From Vulcanimicrobiia bacterium (GTDB lineage Bacteria > Eremiobacterota > Eremiobacteria > Baltobacterales > Baltobacteraceae), in NCBI GenBank assembly GCA_024281135.1, contig JAMXLG010000366.1, positions 1 to 21,376 of the forward strand: a stretch of DNA of 21,376 bases, written 5' to 3'. The stretch's first letter is position 1. Each line of letters begins with the position of its first letter. Under the pieces are notes generated by a model. That model saw only the letters and a program-made list of their open reading frames with translations, ran no database searches and was not told the DNA's origin. The position numbers were made by a program, and so were the translations under genes. Positions 1-7,152 of the stretch are shown piece by piece.

Positions 1-1002
1 ATCATACGCGCAGCCTCTTCCGCTTTCGCGACGATCATCTGCCGAAGCAAACCAAAACTTGCATCTAACAACCTGCGATTCAGCGCCGCCTTCGCTGCGA
101 CGTTGCGGCCGGGTTGCGAGACTGTGCCTTTCCCACTTCTAGTCATTCCGCGCAGGTTCAGTTTTTCGAGCGCGATCACGTCCGCTGCGTTGACGATGCG
201 GCGCGCGACCTTATGCGCGTAATCACGGCGGGCATTGGCCTCGCGTTCCTTCGCTCGCGCTAACCGTAGCGCCGCAGCGCGGCGTGCGGGATCCTGCCGG
301 TTCCGGATGCGTCCTGCCGCATCACGATCGGTGCGCGCTTCGAGCTCGCGTTGCAGTCGCGCTATTGCGACCTTGCGCTTTTCGCCCGCTGCGGCATTGC
401 TAATGAGCGCCCCATCCGAGAGCGCAGCGAGCACGTGCACGCCACGGTCAACGCCGATTAGTGCACCGGTTTTCGGTAGCGGCATCGCGTCACGCTCGCA
501 CTCGAAGCACGCGTACCAGCGTTCGTTCTTGCAAACCAGCCAGGCGCGACCAAAGACGGGTACGGTGCGTCCTTTCCGCAGGCGCATCGAGCCAATCCCG
601 GGAACGCGCAAGCGGCTTTGCGTGGAATCGAACTTCAGCGCGCGATCACCATGTGAGAACTCCAGCTGCGACCACCGGGCATACGACTTAAAACGCGGAT
701 AGCCCGGTGTTTCGCCACGCTTTGTGCGCCGGAAGAATGCCTCCATTGCGAGATCGAGTCGATGCAACACCACGTCTTCGCACTCGCGATACACTGCAGC
801 TACTCGCGAGTCGCGCCGACGCAGGTCGGTGAGTTCCGCGTACTGCATCTTCGGCGTAAACCGAGATACGGCGAAGACGGTAGGCATCACGACGTTCTTG
901 CAGCAGCGCGTTATAGAGTTGGCGCGTTACATCGAGCATGAAGCGCAGCCGCTTGGTCTGAGGAGCCGTGGGATACAAGCGAATTCGCTCGATGCGTTTC
1001 AT
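1..1002 (-). pseudogene. tnpB: TnpB (OrfB) of an IS200/IS605-type element, frameshifted and cut by the window edge
   Basis: TnpB is the RNA-guided RuvC-type nuclease carried by IS200/IS605 and IS1341-like elements. The ORF opens with MKRIERIRLYPTAPQTKRL and LDVTRQLYNALLQERRDAYR, the usual TnpB N-terminus. The frame breaks after about residue 49: between the gcc codon at 853-855 and the atg at 846-848 there are four bases (849-852) where family members have one lysine codon (…AKMQYAEL). From 848 down to base 1 the new frame is open and reads as TnpB throughout: DLRRRDSRV, MEAFFRRTKRGETPGYPRFKSY split over both parts, IGVDRGVHV with the RuvC-I aspartate at 447-449, and ALEKLNLRGM with the RuvC-II glutamate at 165-167. 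The RuvC-III and zinc-ribbon part would lie beyond base 1. No tnpA is visible. A single sequencing indel could mimic this, but a decayed copy is the simplest reading. Confidence 0.88.
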
Positions 1003-1207
1003 GCATCAAGTCTGCCTCATTCCTATGCCATACGCCTGGCCTTCACTTCGTTAAACATTTCGGCTGGCGTGCGGTTACGCGACTTCTTATCGCTTCAGCG
1101 AAACTGCTCTCAGCACGTCTCGCCACGCTACACTCGTTACGGGTGGGAGGGCAACGCTTAACCAGAAGTCGAGTGCCAGCGCATCGCGCTTCCTGTAACG
1201 TTTGACT

Positions 1208-2395
1208 ATGCAGCTCAATAGCGGCGACACCGCGTGGGTGCTCGCGAGCGCAGCGCTCGTCATGCTGATGACCCCCGCGCTCGGCTTTTTTTATGCGGGG
1301 CTCGTGCGTCGGAAGAACGTGCTCTCGACGCTGATGTATAGCTTCATCGCACTCTGCGCGATCAGCGTGCAATGGGTGCTCTGGGGGTACACGCTCGCGT
1401 TCGGACCGGACTGGCACCATTTTATCGGCGGCCTCGCATGGATCGGCATGAACGGCGTCGGTGCTACACCAAACCCTGACTACGCGCCGACGATCCCGCA
1501 CGCGGCGTTTGCGCTGTTCCAAATGATGTTTGCCGCGATCACGCCGGCGCTAATTACCGGCGGGTTCGCCGAACGCAAACGCTTCGCAGCGTTCGTTCTG
1601 TTTACGTTGCTCTGGGCAACGTTTGTGTACGATCCCATTGCACACTGGGTGTGGGGACACGGCGGCTGGCTTGCAAATCTTGGTGCGCTGGATTTTGCGG
1701 GAGGTACCGTCGTGCACATTTCATCGGGCGTCGCAGCGCTCGTGTGTGCGTGGGTTCTGGGGCCACGCCTCACGCACGAACCTCATGAACCGCACGATCG
1801 CCGGATGATGCTCTTGGGTGCGGCGCTCTGCTGGTTCGGATGGTTCGGTTTCAACGCCGGAAGCGCGCTTGCTGCAAACGGCACCGCTGCGATTGCGTTC
1901 CTCAATACGAACGTCGCTGCGGCAATGGGCGCGCTCGTGTGGATGACGCTTGCGTGGTGGCGTTCCGGGAATCCGACCGTCGTTGGTGCCGCAGCGGGCG
2001 CCGTCGCGGGACTCGTTGCGATTACACCCGCAGCGGGATACGTGACACCCGCATCGTCGATATTCATTGGTGGAATTGCAGCAGCGGCGTGCTATACCGC
2101 GGTGCGCCTGCGCGAGCGGATGCGCGTCGACGACGCGCTGGACGTGTTCCCGGTGCACGGCATCGGTGGAACGGTCGGCGCGTTGTTGACGGGCATCCTC
2201 GCATTGCACGTCGACGTCACGAAACAACTACTCGCGCAAGTGCTCGCCGTCGGCGCCGTTTGGCTTTACACCGCCGCCGCGACCTTCTTGATCCTCAAGT
2301 TCGTCACCGCGTTGATGCCGCTACGCGTGAGCGAACACGAAGAACGCCTTGGCCTCGACGCAACCCAACACGCCGAAGTCGCCTACGCAAGCTAA
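1208..2395 (+). CDS. amt: Ammonium transporter, Amt/MEP/Rh family
   Basis: Inner-membrane ammonium channel. The 395-residue protein is hydrophobic throughout with about 11 predicted membrane helices. It carries the family landmarks: the early GFFYAGLVRRKNVLS segment, FQMMFAAITPALITGGFAER with the outer-gate phenylalanine, HWVWG, and WFGWFGFNAGSA. Both twin pore histidines are present: GTVVHISSG (His170, codon 1715-1717) and DVFPVHGIGGT (His317). E. coli AmtB has 428 residues; this one lacks the cleaved signal peptide and the long cytoplasmic tail but ends in the usual GLDxxxH…AYAS. I prefer ATG at 1208 over the in-frame TTG at 1202; neither has a good Shine-Dalgarno. No glnK/PII gene lies next to it, which is unusual, since amt is often paired with glnK. 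Upstream is the tnpB remnant. Confidence 0.95.
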   Translation: MQLNSGDTAWVLASAALVMLMTPALGFFYAGLVRRKNVLSTLMYSFIALCAISVQWVLWGYTLAFGPDWHHFIGGLAWIGMNGVGATPNPDYAPTIPHAAFALFQMMFAAITPALITGGFAERKRFAAFVLFTLLWATFVYDPIAHWVWGHGGWLANLGALDFAGGTVVHISSGVAALVCAWVLGPRLTHEPHEPHDRRMMLLGAALCWFGWFGFNAGSALAANGTAAIAFLNTNVAAAMGALVWMTLAWWRSGNPTVVGAAAGAVAGLVAITPAAGYVTPASSIFIGGIAAAACYTAVRLRERMRVDDALDVFPVHGIGGTVGALLTGILALHVDVTKQLLAQVLAVGAVWLYTAAATFLILKFVTALMPLRVSEHEERLGLDATQHAEVAYAS

Positions 2396-2401
2396 TCCAA
2401 C

Positions 2402-2420
2402 CGTGTCATCGAAAGACACG
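2402..2420 (+). other. Small hairpin directly in front of the DUF1801 start codon
   Basis: CGTGTC (2402-2407) and GACACG (2415-2420) are perfect inverted arms around a 7-nt loop. The 3' arm ends two bases before the ATG at 2423, and the only purine-rich ribosome-site candidate (GAAAGA) lies in the loop and the start of that arm. It could act as a weak terminator after amt, but there is no T-run. It could also lower initiation of the downstream gene. Role unproven. Confidence 0.35.
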
Positions 2421-2422
2421 TT

Positions 2423-2830
2423 ATGCCGAAGAGCGTGTCTCAAAAAGAAGCGACTCCGTCTCAAATGATAGACGGGAGAATCAAAGAGCTGGGCGACTGG
2501 CGAGGCAAGATGCTCTCCCAGATCCGCTCATTGATCAAGAAGGCCGACCCCGACGTGGTCGAAGAGTGGAAGTGGCGAGGCGTTCCGGTGTGGGAACACG
2601 ACGGAATTATCTGCACGGGCGAGACCTATAAGAACGTCGTGAAGATGACGTTCGCCAAAGGCGCGGCGCTCGAGGACCCCTCAGGCCTCTTCAACTCTAG
2701 CCTCGAGGGCAACACGCGTCGCGCCATTGATTTTCACGAAGGCGAAAAAATCGACGAAAGGGCATTGAAGGCGCTCATTGCTGAGGCCGTGGCCCTAAAC
2801 GTCAACGCCAAAGCAACGAAAAAACGTTAA
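2423..2830 (+). CDS. DUF1801 domain protein (YdhG-like)
   Basis: A 135-residue soluble protein of the DUF1801/YdhG superfamily, a small alpha/beta fold of unknown biochemical role. Recognisable parts are the central VVEEWKWRGVPVWEHDGIIC segment (about residues 45-65), KNVVKMTFAKGAAL (residues 73-86), where members usually carry xxxVKLxFxxGxxL, the loop ending in RRAIDFHEGEKIDERALKAL, and a lysine-rich tail. The start is the ATG at 2423; the ribosome site is poor and lies in a hairpin. The stop codon shares four bases (TTAA at 2827-2830) with the stop of the convergent DUF3618 gene, so there is no room for a bidirectional terminator. The function cannot be read from the sequence. Confidence 0.85.
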   Translation: MPKSVSQKEATPSQMIDGRIKELGDWRGKMLSQIRSLIKKADPDVVEEWKWRGVPVWEHDGIICTGETYKNVVKMTFAKGAALEDPSGLFNSSLEGNTRRAIDFHEGEKIDERALKALIAEAVALNVNAKATKKR

Positions 2831-3297
2831 GCGTTGTCGCTCAGCGCGTCACTGATTGAGGAAACTGCGGCGTCGCGCGCACGCTCGATCGCGCCCTTTA
2901 CGCGGTCCCTTGCGCGTTCGCGCATCTGACCGACTATCGGCCGAAGCTGCTCGTCCTCGAGCGGCGTCATTGGTACGAGCGATCCGATCAGGAAGCCGGC
3001 TGCAGCCATTCCAAAGAATAGGCCGAGTGGGTTTCTACGAACCGCGTCCATGAGGTTCATCGCATTCGTTTGAACGTCACCGGTATCCGGTAACGCGTCG
3101 CTCGCGCGCGAAGCCGCGCGACGCGCCTGCTCGACGCTTCGGGTGAGGGCAGATTTCATTTGCTCCATTTTCTCTCGCACTGCGTCTTGCGCACGATGTG
3201 GAACGTCGGCTTTATATGCGAGCGCGTCGGCAGTGTCGCCCATGCGTTCGCGCGTTTCCGCTATCTCCGAGCGGAGCTCATCCGGGTCTTTGCCCAT
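2827..3297 (-). CDS. DUF3618 membrane-associated protein
   Basis: 156 residues. The N-terminus DPDELRSEIAETRERMGDTA is a clear DUF3618 signature (about residues 4-45), followed by a charged, coiled-coil-like stretch. A single membrane or glycine-zipper segment follows at about residues 90-110 (NPLGLFFGMAAAGFLIGSLV), then an amphipathic basic tail. Such proteins usually sit at the inner membrane with cytoplasmic helices and occur beside holin-superfamily III and DUF883-like genes. This is the last gene of a three-gene operon; its ATG lies 37 bp inside the end of the upstream gene. It has the strongest Shine-Dalgarno of the set, AGGAGG at 3305-3310. A role in envelope stress or ribosome tethering is inferred only from E. 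coli YqjD/ElaB analogy. Confidence 0.87.
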   Translation of the reverse strand: MGKDPDELRSEIAETRERMGDTADALAYKADVPHRAQDAVREKMEQMKSALTRSVEQARRAASRASDALPDTGDVQTNAMNLMDAVRRNPLGLFFGMAAAGFLIGSLVPMTPLEDEQLRPIVGQMRERARDRVKGAIERARDAAVSSISDALSDNA

Positions 3298-3689
3298 TCC
3301 ACATCCTCCTTTACGGTTTCAATCGTCTCTCTCGGCACGGGCACCTGTAGATCGTCGATTGCGTGTTTACCCGCAACTGCGGCGACCGCGGCGATAACAC
3401 CGTAAACAACGGTCGGAATGAGGGTGGCAACCCACACCGGCATCGCTTGCGCGAGCAAGACAATCACTGTTGCAGTAAAACACAAGAGCGCAAAAAGTCC
3501 GCAAATCGCGGCAGCGCTCAGCATGCCGGCACCTTGACCAACTTGTTGGCCCGCGCGCTTTCCTTTCTCGGTCATCTCGGCGCGAAGCAGGTCGAATTCC
3601 TCACGCATCAACAGCGTCATATCGCTCGTGAGACGCTTGAAGAGTTCGCCTACCGACTCGTCGCGTGGATCCGAATCACCGGATGCCAT
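3261..3689 (-). CDS. Holin-superfamily III (YqjE-like) two-helix membrane protein
   Basis: 142 residues from the ATG that gives MASGDSDPRDESVGELFKRL. A longer start at 3746 would add 19 residues that simply read through the upstream gene, so I reject it. The protein has an amphipathic N-terminal helix (TLLMREEFDLLRAEMTEKGK), two adjacent membrane helices (about residues 55-80 and 83-108), and the family's closing ETIETVKEDVEWAKTR motif. This matches the Actinobacterial Holin-X/holin superfamily III group that includes E. coli YqjE. Despite the name, members outside phages are housekeeping or stress membrane proteins, not lysis proteins. It overlaps the upstream gene by 14 bp and the downstream DUF3618 gene by 37 bp, suggesting tight translational coupling. 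Confidence 0.85.
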   Translation of the reverse strand: MASGDSDPRDESVGELFKRLTSDMTLLMREEFDLLRAEMTEKGKRAGQQVGQGAGMLSAAAICGLFALLCFTATVIVLLAQAMPVWVATLIPTVVYGVIAAVAAVAGKHAIDDLQVPVPRETIETVKEDVEWAKTRMSSARR

Positions 3690-4083
3690 AATCGATCTCA
3701 TCATCAGCAATCGAACTTGGCTCGCCGGACATGCGGTAGCGCGCAACTGCGCCGGCTTTCAGAACGCGCGCCGCCGCCAAACCGAGAATGAATCCTGCTG
3801 CAGCGGTGACCATCGGCTGCGTGCGCGCAACCGTTTCAATATCGTGAATGATGCGGTCGCCGTCGGCCTGCGTAAGATACGTTGAAACGGCGTTGAGGCG
3901 TTCGGCGGCCAGAGCAACCAACCGAGCGGTCGTATCTTGCCCTTGGTCGCGGAACGAGTCGCTCATCCTGTACAAGTTGTTCACGTGGCCGCCGACCACG
4001 TTGCCGAGTTGTGTTGTACGCCGATCGATTTGTTCGATTACCACGCCTTTGGCGTTGTGCTTGAGTTCATCAAGGTTCGTCAC
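3676..4083 (-). CDS. Small single-helix membrane protein heading the yqjDE-like operon
   Basis: 135 residues starting at a GTG (4083-4081), preceded by a good ribosome site (GGGAGA near 4090-4095). The N-terminal 90 residues are amphipathic and helical (NLDELKHNAKGVVIEQIDRR, then LVALAAERLNAVSTYL). A membrane segment follows at about residues 94-110 (VTAAAGFILGLAAARVL) and an acidic tail. The layout, a long cytoplasmic helix with a near-C-terminal membrane anchor, is like the YqjD/ElaB (DUF883) proteins. The sequence itself is not a convincing DUF883 match, so the family stays open. First gene of the three-gene minus-strand operon. Confidence 0.75.
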   Translation of the reverse strand: MTNLDELKHNAKGVVIEQIDRRTTQLGNVVGGHVNNLYRMSDSFRDQGQDTTARLVALAAERLNAVSTYLTQADGDRIIHDIETVARTQPMVTAAAGFILGLAAARVLKAGAVARYRMSGEPSSIADDEIDYGIR

Positions 4084-4157
4084 CTGATTCTCCCTTCAGT
4101 GGCCATAAATACCCACCCACGAATGAGACAAAAATTCCGAAAAATTGGGCATGAACT

Positions 4158-4198
4158 GTGTCAAGATTAGAATGTTGAGCAGCTCGCTAGCTTGACAC
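4158..4198. promoter_or_regulatory. Inverted repeat with outward TTGACA boxes in the 193-bp divergent region
   Basis: GTGTCAAG (4158-4165) and CTTGACAC (4191-4198) are perfect 8-bp inverted arms 25 bp apart. Each arm contains a consensus TTGACA: on the plus strand at 4192-4197, pointing to the response-regulator gene, and on the minus strand at 4164-4159, pointing to the yqjDE-like operon. I could not find a good -10 hexamer 16-18 bp downstream of either, so the site is a candidate operator or promoter pair, not a firm promoter. The rest of 4084-4276 shows no gene. Confidence 0.4.
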
Positions 4199-4276
4199 TC
4201 GTTTTACAAGGGGCAAGCCAAGAGTTTGCCTACGGATAAGGCAGGCAGGACGCTTGCTAGGGGACACTAGGAGCGT

Positions 4277-5266
4277 ATGAATCGCGTCGTTGTCGTCGAT
4301 GACGACGAGCCGAACCTGAAGCTATACGCGGCCGTCGTGAAGCGGGTCCTCGGTGAGGACGCCGTGGCCTTTGAAAACCCGCTCGAGGCTCTGGAGCGGC
4401 TCGATGACTTACGTCCGGCGCTCGTCGTTGTCGATTATCAAATGCCGGAAATGGATGGGCTGTCCTTCATCCGCGGCTTGCGAGCAAAGCCCGCGCATGC
4501 TTTCACACCCATCATCATGCTCACGGCGAGCGGCGAGAACGCGCTGGGAGAGCGCGCCTTGGAAGCCGGCGCGACGATGTTCTTGGAAAAGCCGCTCCCG
4601 CTTGCAGACTTGACCGCGCACGTGCGTCACTTTGCCGGTGCACCGGCCAGCAGGGTGACCTACGGTGAAGTCGTCATGCCAACGGACGAGCGTGATACGA
4701 TTCTTCGCCTCTTTCGCGCGCTTCAAGCGCACAACAAAGATCTAAGCTCGCACGCCGCTGCGGTTCGCGATCTCGCCGTTGCGATCGCAAATGAAATGCA
4801 CCTTTCCGGCGAGGAAATCGAAGCAATTCGGATCGGTGCCCTCGTGTATGACATCGGCATGTTAGCCGTGCCGGACAAGATTCGCGAGATGCCGTCGGTG
4901 TTGCCGACCCGGTGGCGCAGCGTGGTCAACGCCCACGTTGACGCGGGGGCCGCTATTCTCGGAGGTGGACGCCGCCCGCTGCTTCGCGCCGCGGAAACGA
5001 TGGCGCGCTATCATCACGAGCGTTTTGACGGCACGGGCTATCCTGAAGGGTTGTGCGGCTCAATGATTCCGCTCGCGGCGCGAATCCTCGCGGTCGCCGA
5101 TACCTATGTTGCGCTGATTTCCGAGCGTCCGCATCGCGTCGAGTTCACGTCGGCGAACGCCGTTGCTCAAATCGTCGGTTTGAGCGGAACGGCGTTCGAT
5201 CCCAACGTGGTCTCGGCGTTCGCAGGGCTCAAAGACAAGCCCAACAATACTCGCCGCAGCGCTTAG
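4277..5266 (+). CDS. Response regulator with REC and degenerate HD-GYP domains
   Basis: 329 residues. The receiver domain (residues 1-120) is intact: acidic pocket D8-D9-D10, phospho-acceptor D53 in VVVDYQMPEMDG, T83, and K105 in LEKPLP. The output domain (about 140-315) aligns with HD-GYP c-di-GMP phosphodiesterases. It keeps an early histidine (H159), NAHVDAG (H220), YHHERFDGTGYPEGL (246-259) and ARILAVAD. The defining HDIGK motif reads YDIGM (Y191, codon 4847-4849), and the usual DxxDAL reads DTYVAL, so a metal-ligand His and an Asp are gone. Hydrolytic activity is therefore doubtful; a c-di-GMP-binding or protein-interaction role is possible. AGGAG lies only three bases before the ATG. 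No sensor kinase is adjacent. The stop lies three bases from the stop of the convergent CHRD-like gene. Confidence 0.9.
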   Translation: MNRVVVVDDDEPNLKLYAAVVKRVLGEDAVAFENPLEALERLDDLRPALVVVDYQMPEMDGLSFIRGLRAKPAHAFTPIIMLTASGENALGERALEAGATMFLEKPLPLADLTAHVRHFAGAPASRVTYGEVVMPTDERDTILRLFRALQAHNKDLSSHAAAVRDLAVAIANEMHLSGEEIEAIRIGALVYDIGMLAVPDKIREMPSVLPTRWRSVVNAHVDAGAAILGGGRRPLLRAAETMARYHHERFDGTGYPEGLCGSMIPLAARILAVADTYVALISERPHRVEFTSANAVAQIVGLSGTAFDPNVVSAFAGLKDKPNNTRRSA

Positions 5267-5269
5267 TAC

Positions 5270-5707
5270 TTAGAGATCACCGCACGAGACGTAGGTCGCA
5301 AGGTCGGCCGCGCTCTTGTGCACGTTGATGGCGTACTGCCCTTTCTTAAGATCCGCGACGGTGATGCCCTGGACCGTCGTATCGGACTTGCCTCTGACCA
5401 CGTTGTTGAGCGGCTTCCACGGCGCCGGATCGAGTTTCGCGCACGTGCCTTTGTGAATGTGTGCCGGCTGGTTCACATGGCTTGGTGCATTCTTGAGCGA
5501 GATTTCCACTCGCACGCCTCCCGGAACGTCTTTCACCGAGGCCGTGCCGGTCATGCCTGAGTTGTTTTCCGCGCCCATGTTGATATTGAGCGCGGTACTG
5601 GACTTCTGGTTCTGGGCGTTGAGTTGTGAATTCGACGTCTGAGCGAAGGCGGGCGCGACAAGCGCCGCCGCAGCGGCGACCGCCATAGCAAAATGAATGA
5701 ATTTCAT
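5270..5707 (-). CDS. Secreted CHRD-like small beta protein
   Basis: 145 residues. A clear signal peptide (KFIHFAMAV then an alanine-rich core) is cleaved after APAFA near residue 22. The mature part is a beta-rich domain with VRVEISLKNAP, AHIHKGTC (83-89), LNNVVRGKSDTTV and QYAINVHKSAADL, ending YVSCGDL. Histidines, the YAINVH strand and the two cysteines (C89 and C142, possibly disulfide-linked) resemble the CHRD/superoxide-dismutase-like small exported proteins of soil bacteria. The function is unknown; metal binding is possible but not shown. A ribosome site AAGGAG sits about 11 nt before the ATG. Monocistronic, with 113 bp of divergent spacer to the DUF4870 gene. Confidence 0.75.
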   Translation of the reverse strand: MKFIHFAMAVAAAAALVAPAFAQTSNSQLNAQNQKSSTALNINMGAENNSGMTGTASVKDVPGGVRVEISLKNAPSHVNQPAHIHKGTCAKLDPAPWKPLNNVVRGKSDTTVQGITVADLKKGQYAINVHKSAADLATYVSCGDL

Positions 5708-5820
5708 GCGAATGAAAGCTCCTTTTCGGGGTGTAGCTGCGTAACGGGAACAACGCTGTTACCATCGCGAAATGTACCCGAGCGAACAGTCCTGCTAACC
5801 CTCATAGCTAGGAGTCTCTC

Positions 5821-6156
5821 GTGATCGACTCTCAACCGTCTCAAGACGATAAAACGCTTGCCATCTTGACACATCTCAGCGGAATCATCTTTTCGTTCAT
5901 CGTCCCGCTGATCGTCTGGCTCACGGCAAAAGACACGAAGCCGTGGCTCTCCGAGCAGTCGAAAGAAGCCCTAAACTTTCAAATCACCGTGCTGATCGGC
6001 TACATCGTCTCGTCGGCGCTCACGCTCGTGTTGATCGGTTTTTTCTTGTTCGTGATCGTCTGGGCGCTGAGCATCATCCTGAGCGTCGTTGCCGCCGTGC
6101 GCGTTTCACAAGGCGTTGACTTTCATTATCCGCTGACGATTCGCCTAATCAAATAA
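5821..6156 (+). CDS. DUF4870 (Tic20-like) membrane protein
   Basis: 111 residues. Pattern of the DUF4870 family: DDKTLAILTHLSGIIF, a first membrane helix, the short loop WLSEQSKEALNFQI, a long hydrophobic pair of helices, and the closing HYPLTIRLIK. The start is a GTG with a good ribosome site (TAGGAG at 5809-5814). The gene overlaps the end of korB by 12 bp tail to tail. Family members are inner-membrane proteins of unknown role. Confidence 0.88.
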   Translation: MIDSQPSQDDKTLAILTHLSGIIFSFIVPLIVWLTAKDTKPWLSEQSKEALNFQITVLIGYIVSSALTLVLIGFFLFVIVWALSIILSVVAAVRVSQGVDFHYPLTIRLIK

Positions 6157-7152
6157 CGCGGACCAGGCCTCACGTGAAATACGGAGGTCTTCTTCGTTTA
6201 GATCCTTGAGCGATTTGCTCGCAAGGTTCTCGCGTTCGCAGAGATCGGGCACATTGGGATCGACGAAGAGTAGGCCGGTGACGAACTCGCCTTTTGCGCG
6301 CGTTTCGTGAATCGTGCGCAGCGCACCGATGCGATCGGTTGCGTCGTAGTCATGGTCGACTTTGCGTAGTAGAACGTGTGCGCCATCTTCCAGCGTCACT
6401 TGCTGGACGGTGCCCGGTTCGTAGTCGACCGTGACTTCTTCGCGCGGACGAATGAAGTCGGGGGTGTTCGCTACGAACTCGTGATCCTTCACGTACGCGT
6501 AGCTCTTGGTCGAACCTTCGTGGTCGTTGAACGTGACGCACGGGCTGATGATGTCGATGATCGACGTACCGCGGTGCGAGAACGCCGCCTGCAACATCGG
6601 AACGAGTTGCTTTCCGTCGCCTGAGAACGAGCGCGCGACGAACGTTGCACCGAGCTCGATAGAAAGGCCGCAAATGTCGATCGTCGAGAATTCATTCGGC
6701 GTGCCGTTCTTGAGCGTCGAGCCCATGTCGGCCGTTGCCGAGAACTGACCTTTCGTCAATCCATAGACGCCGTTGTTTTCGACGATGTAGATAATGTCGA
6801 GATTGCGGCGGATCATGTGCGCGAATTGTCCGATGCCGATGCTTGCGGTATCTCCATCACCACTAATGCCGAGGACCATTAACTCGCGATTCGCAAGTTT
6901 TGCACCGGTTGCAGCGGACGGCATGCGCCCGTGAACGCCGTTGAATCCGTGCGCTTGTTCCACGAAGTATGCCGGCGTCTTCGAAGAGCAACCGATACCG
7001 CTCATCTTCGCGAGCTTGTGCGGCTGAACGCCGTATTCAAAGAGCGCTTTGATGAGATGATTGGTAATCGAGTTATGCCCGCAGCCGGCGCAAAGCGTCG
7101 TGGGAAGTCCCTTGTAGACGTCGCGGCCGAGGCCGATCAAATTCACAGTCAT
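6145..7152 (-). CDS. korB: 2-oxoacid:ferredoxin oxidoreductase, beta subunit
   Basis: 335 residues; the thiamine-diphosphate subunit of a 2-oxoglutarate/2-oxoacid:ferredoxin oxidoreductase, which makes acyl-CoA and reduced ferredoxin from a 2-oxoacid and CoA. The N-terminal CAGCGH (C21, C24), GIGCSS (C55) and SPCVTFND (C205) fit the four cysteines that hold the beta-subunit [4Fe-4S] cluster. The TPP/Mg motif is GISGDGDTASIGIGQ through VENNGVYGLTKGQ (98-136). The ATG overlaps the korA stop by four bases (ATGA), so translation is coupled. Together with the fused korA this is the two-subunit KorAB type seen in aerobes such as Mycobacterium, an alternative to the 2-oxoglutarate dehydrogenase complex. 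Substrate specificity for 2-oxoglutarate is inferred from this architecture. Confidence 0.94.
   Translation of the reverse strand: MTVNLIGLGRDVYKGLPTTLCAGCGHNSITNHLIKALFEYGVQPHKLAKMSGIGCSSKTPAYFVEQAHGFNGVHGRMPSAATGAKLANRELMVLGISGDGDTASIGIGQFAHMIRRNLDIIYIVENNGVYGLTKGQFSATADMGSTLKNGTPNEFSTIDICGLSIELGATFVARSFSGDGKQLVPMLQAAFSHRGTSIIDIISPCVTFNDHEGSTKSYAYVKDHEFVANTPDFIRPREEVTVDYEPGTVQQVTLEDGAHVLLRKVDHDYDATDRIGALRTIHETRAKGEFVTGLLFVDPNVPDLCERENLASKSLKDLNEEDLRISREAWSALFD

Noticed and set aside
1161..1200. Sigma-54 promoter before amt (TGGCAC seen)
   Set aside because: TGGCAC is on the minus strand, facing away from amt, and no TTGC follows at the required spacing.
1202..1207. TTG start for amt two codons upstream
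   Set aside because: No better ribosome site than the ATG at 1208, and family N-termini do not require the extra residues.
1840..2631. 263-codon plus-strand open frame across the end of amt and into the DUF1801 gene
   Set aside because: Arginine-rich shadow frame over amt and DUF1801, both of which show clear family motifs; no ribosome site or known domain.
3261..3689. Prophage lysis holin
   Set aside because: The holin-superfamily III name is only a fold label; no endolysin or phage genes are nearby, and the context matches the yqjDE-like stress cluster.
4109..4114. GGGTAT on the minus strand as a SigB-like -10 for the yqjDE-like operon
   Set aside because: No GTTT-like -35 at the right distance; one hexamer alone is not enough.
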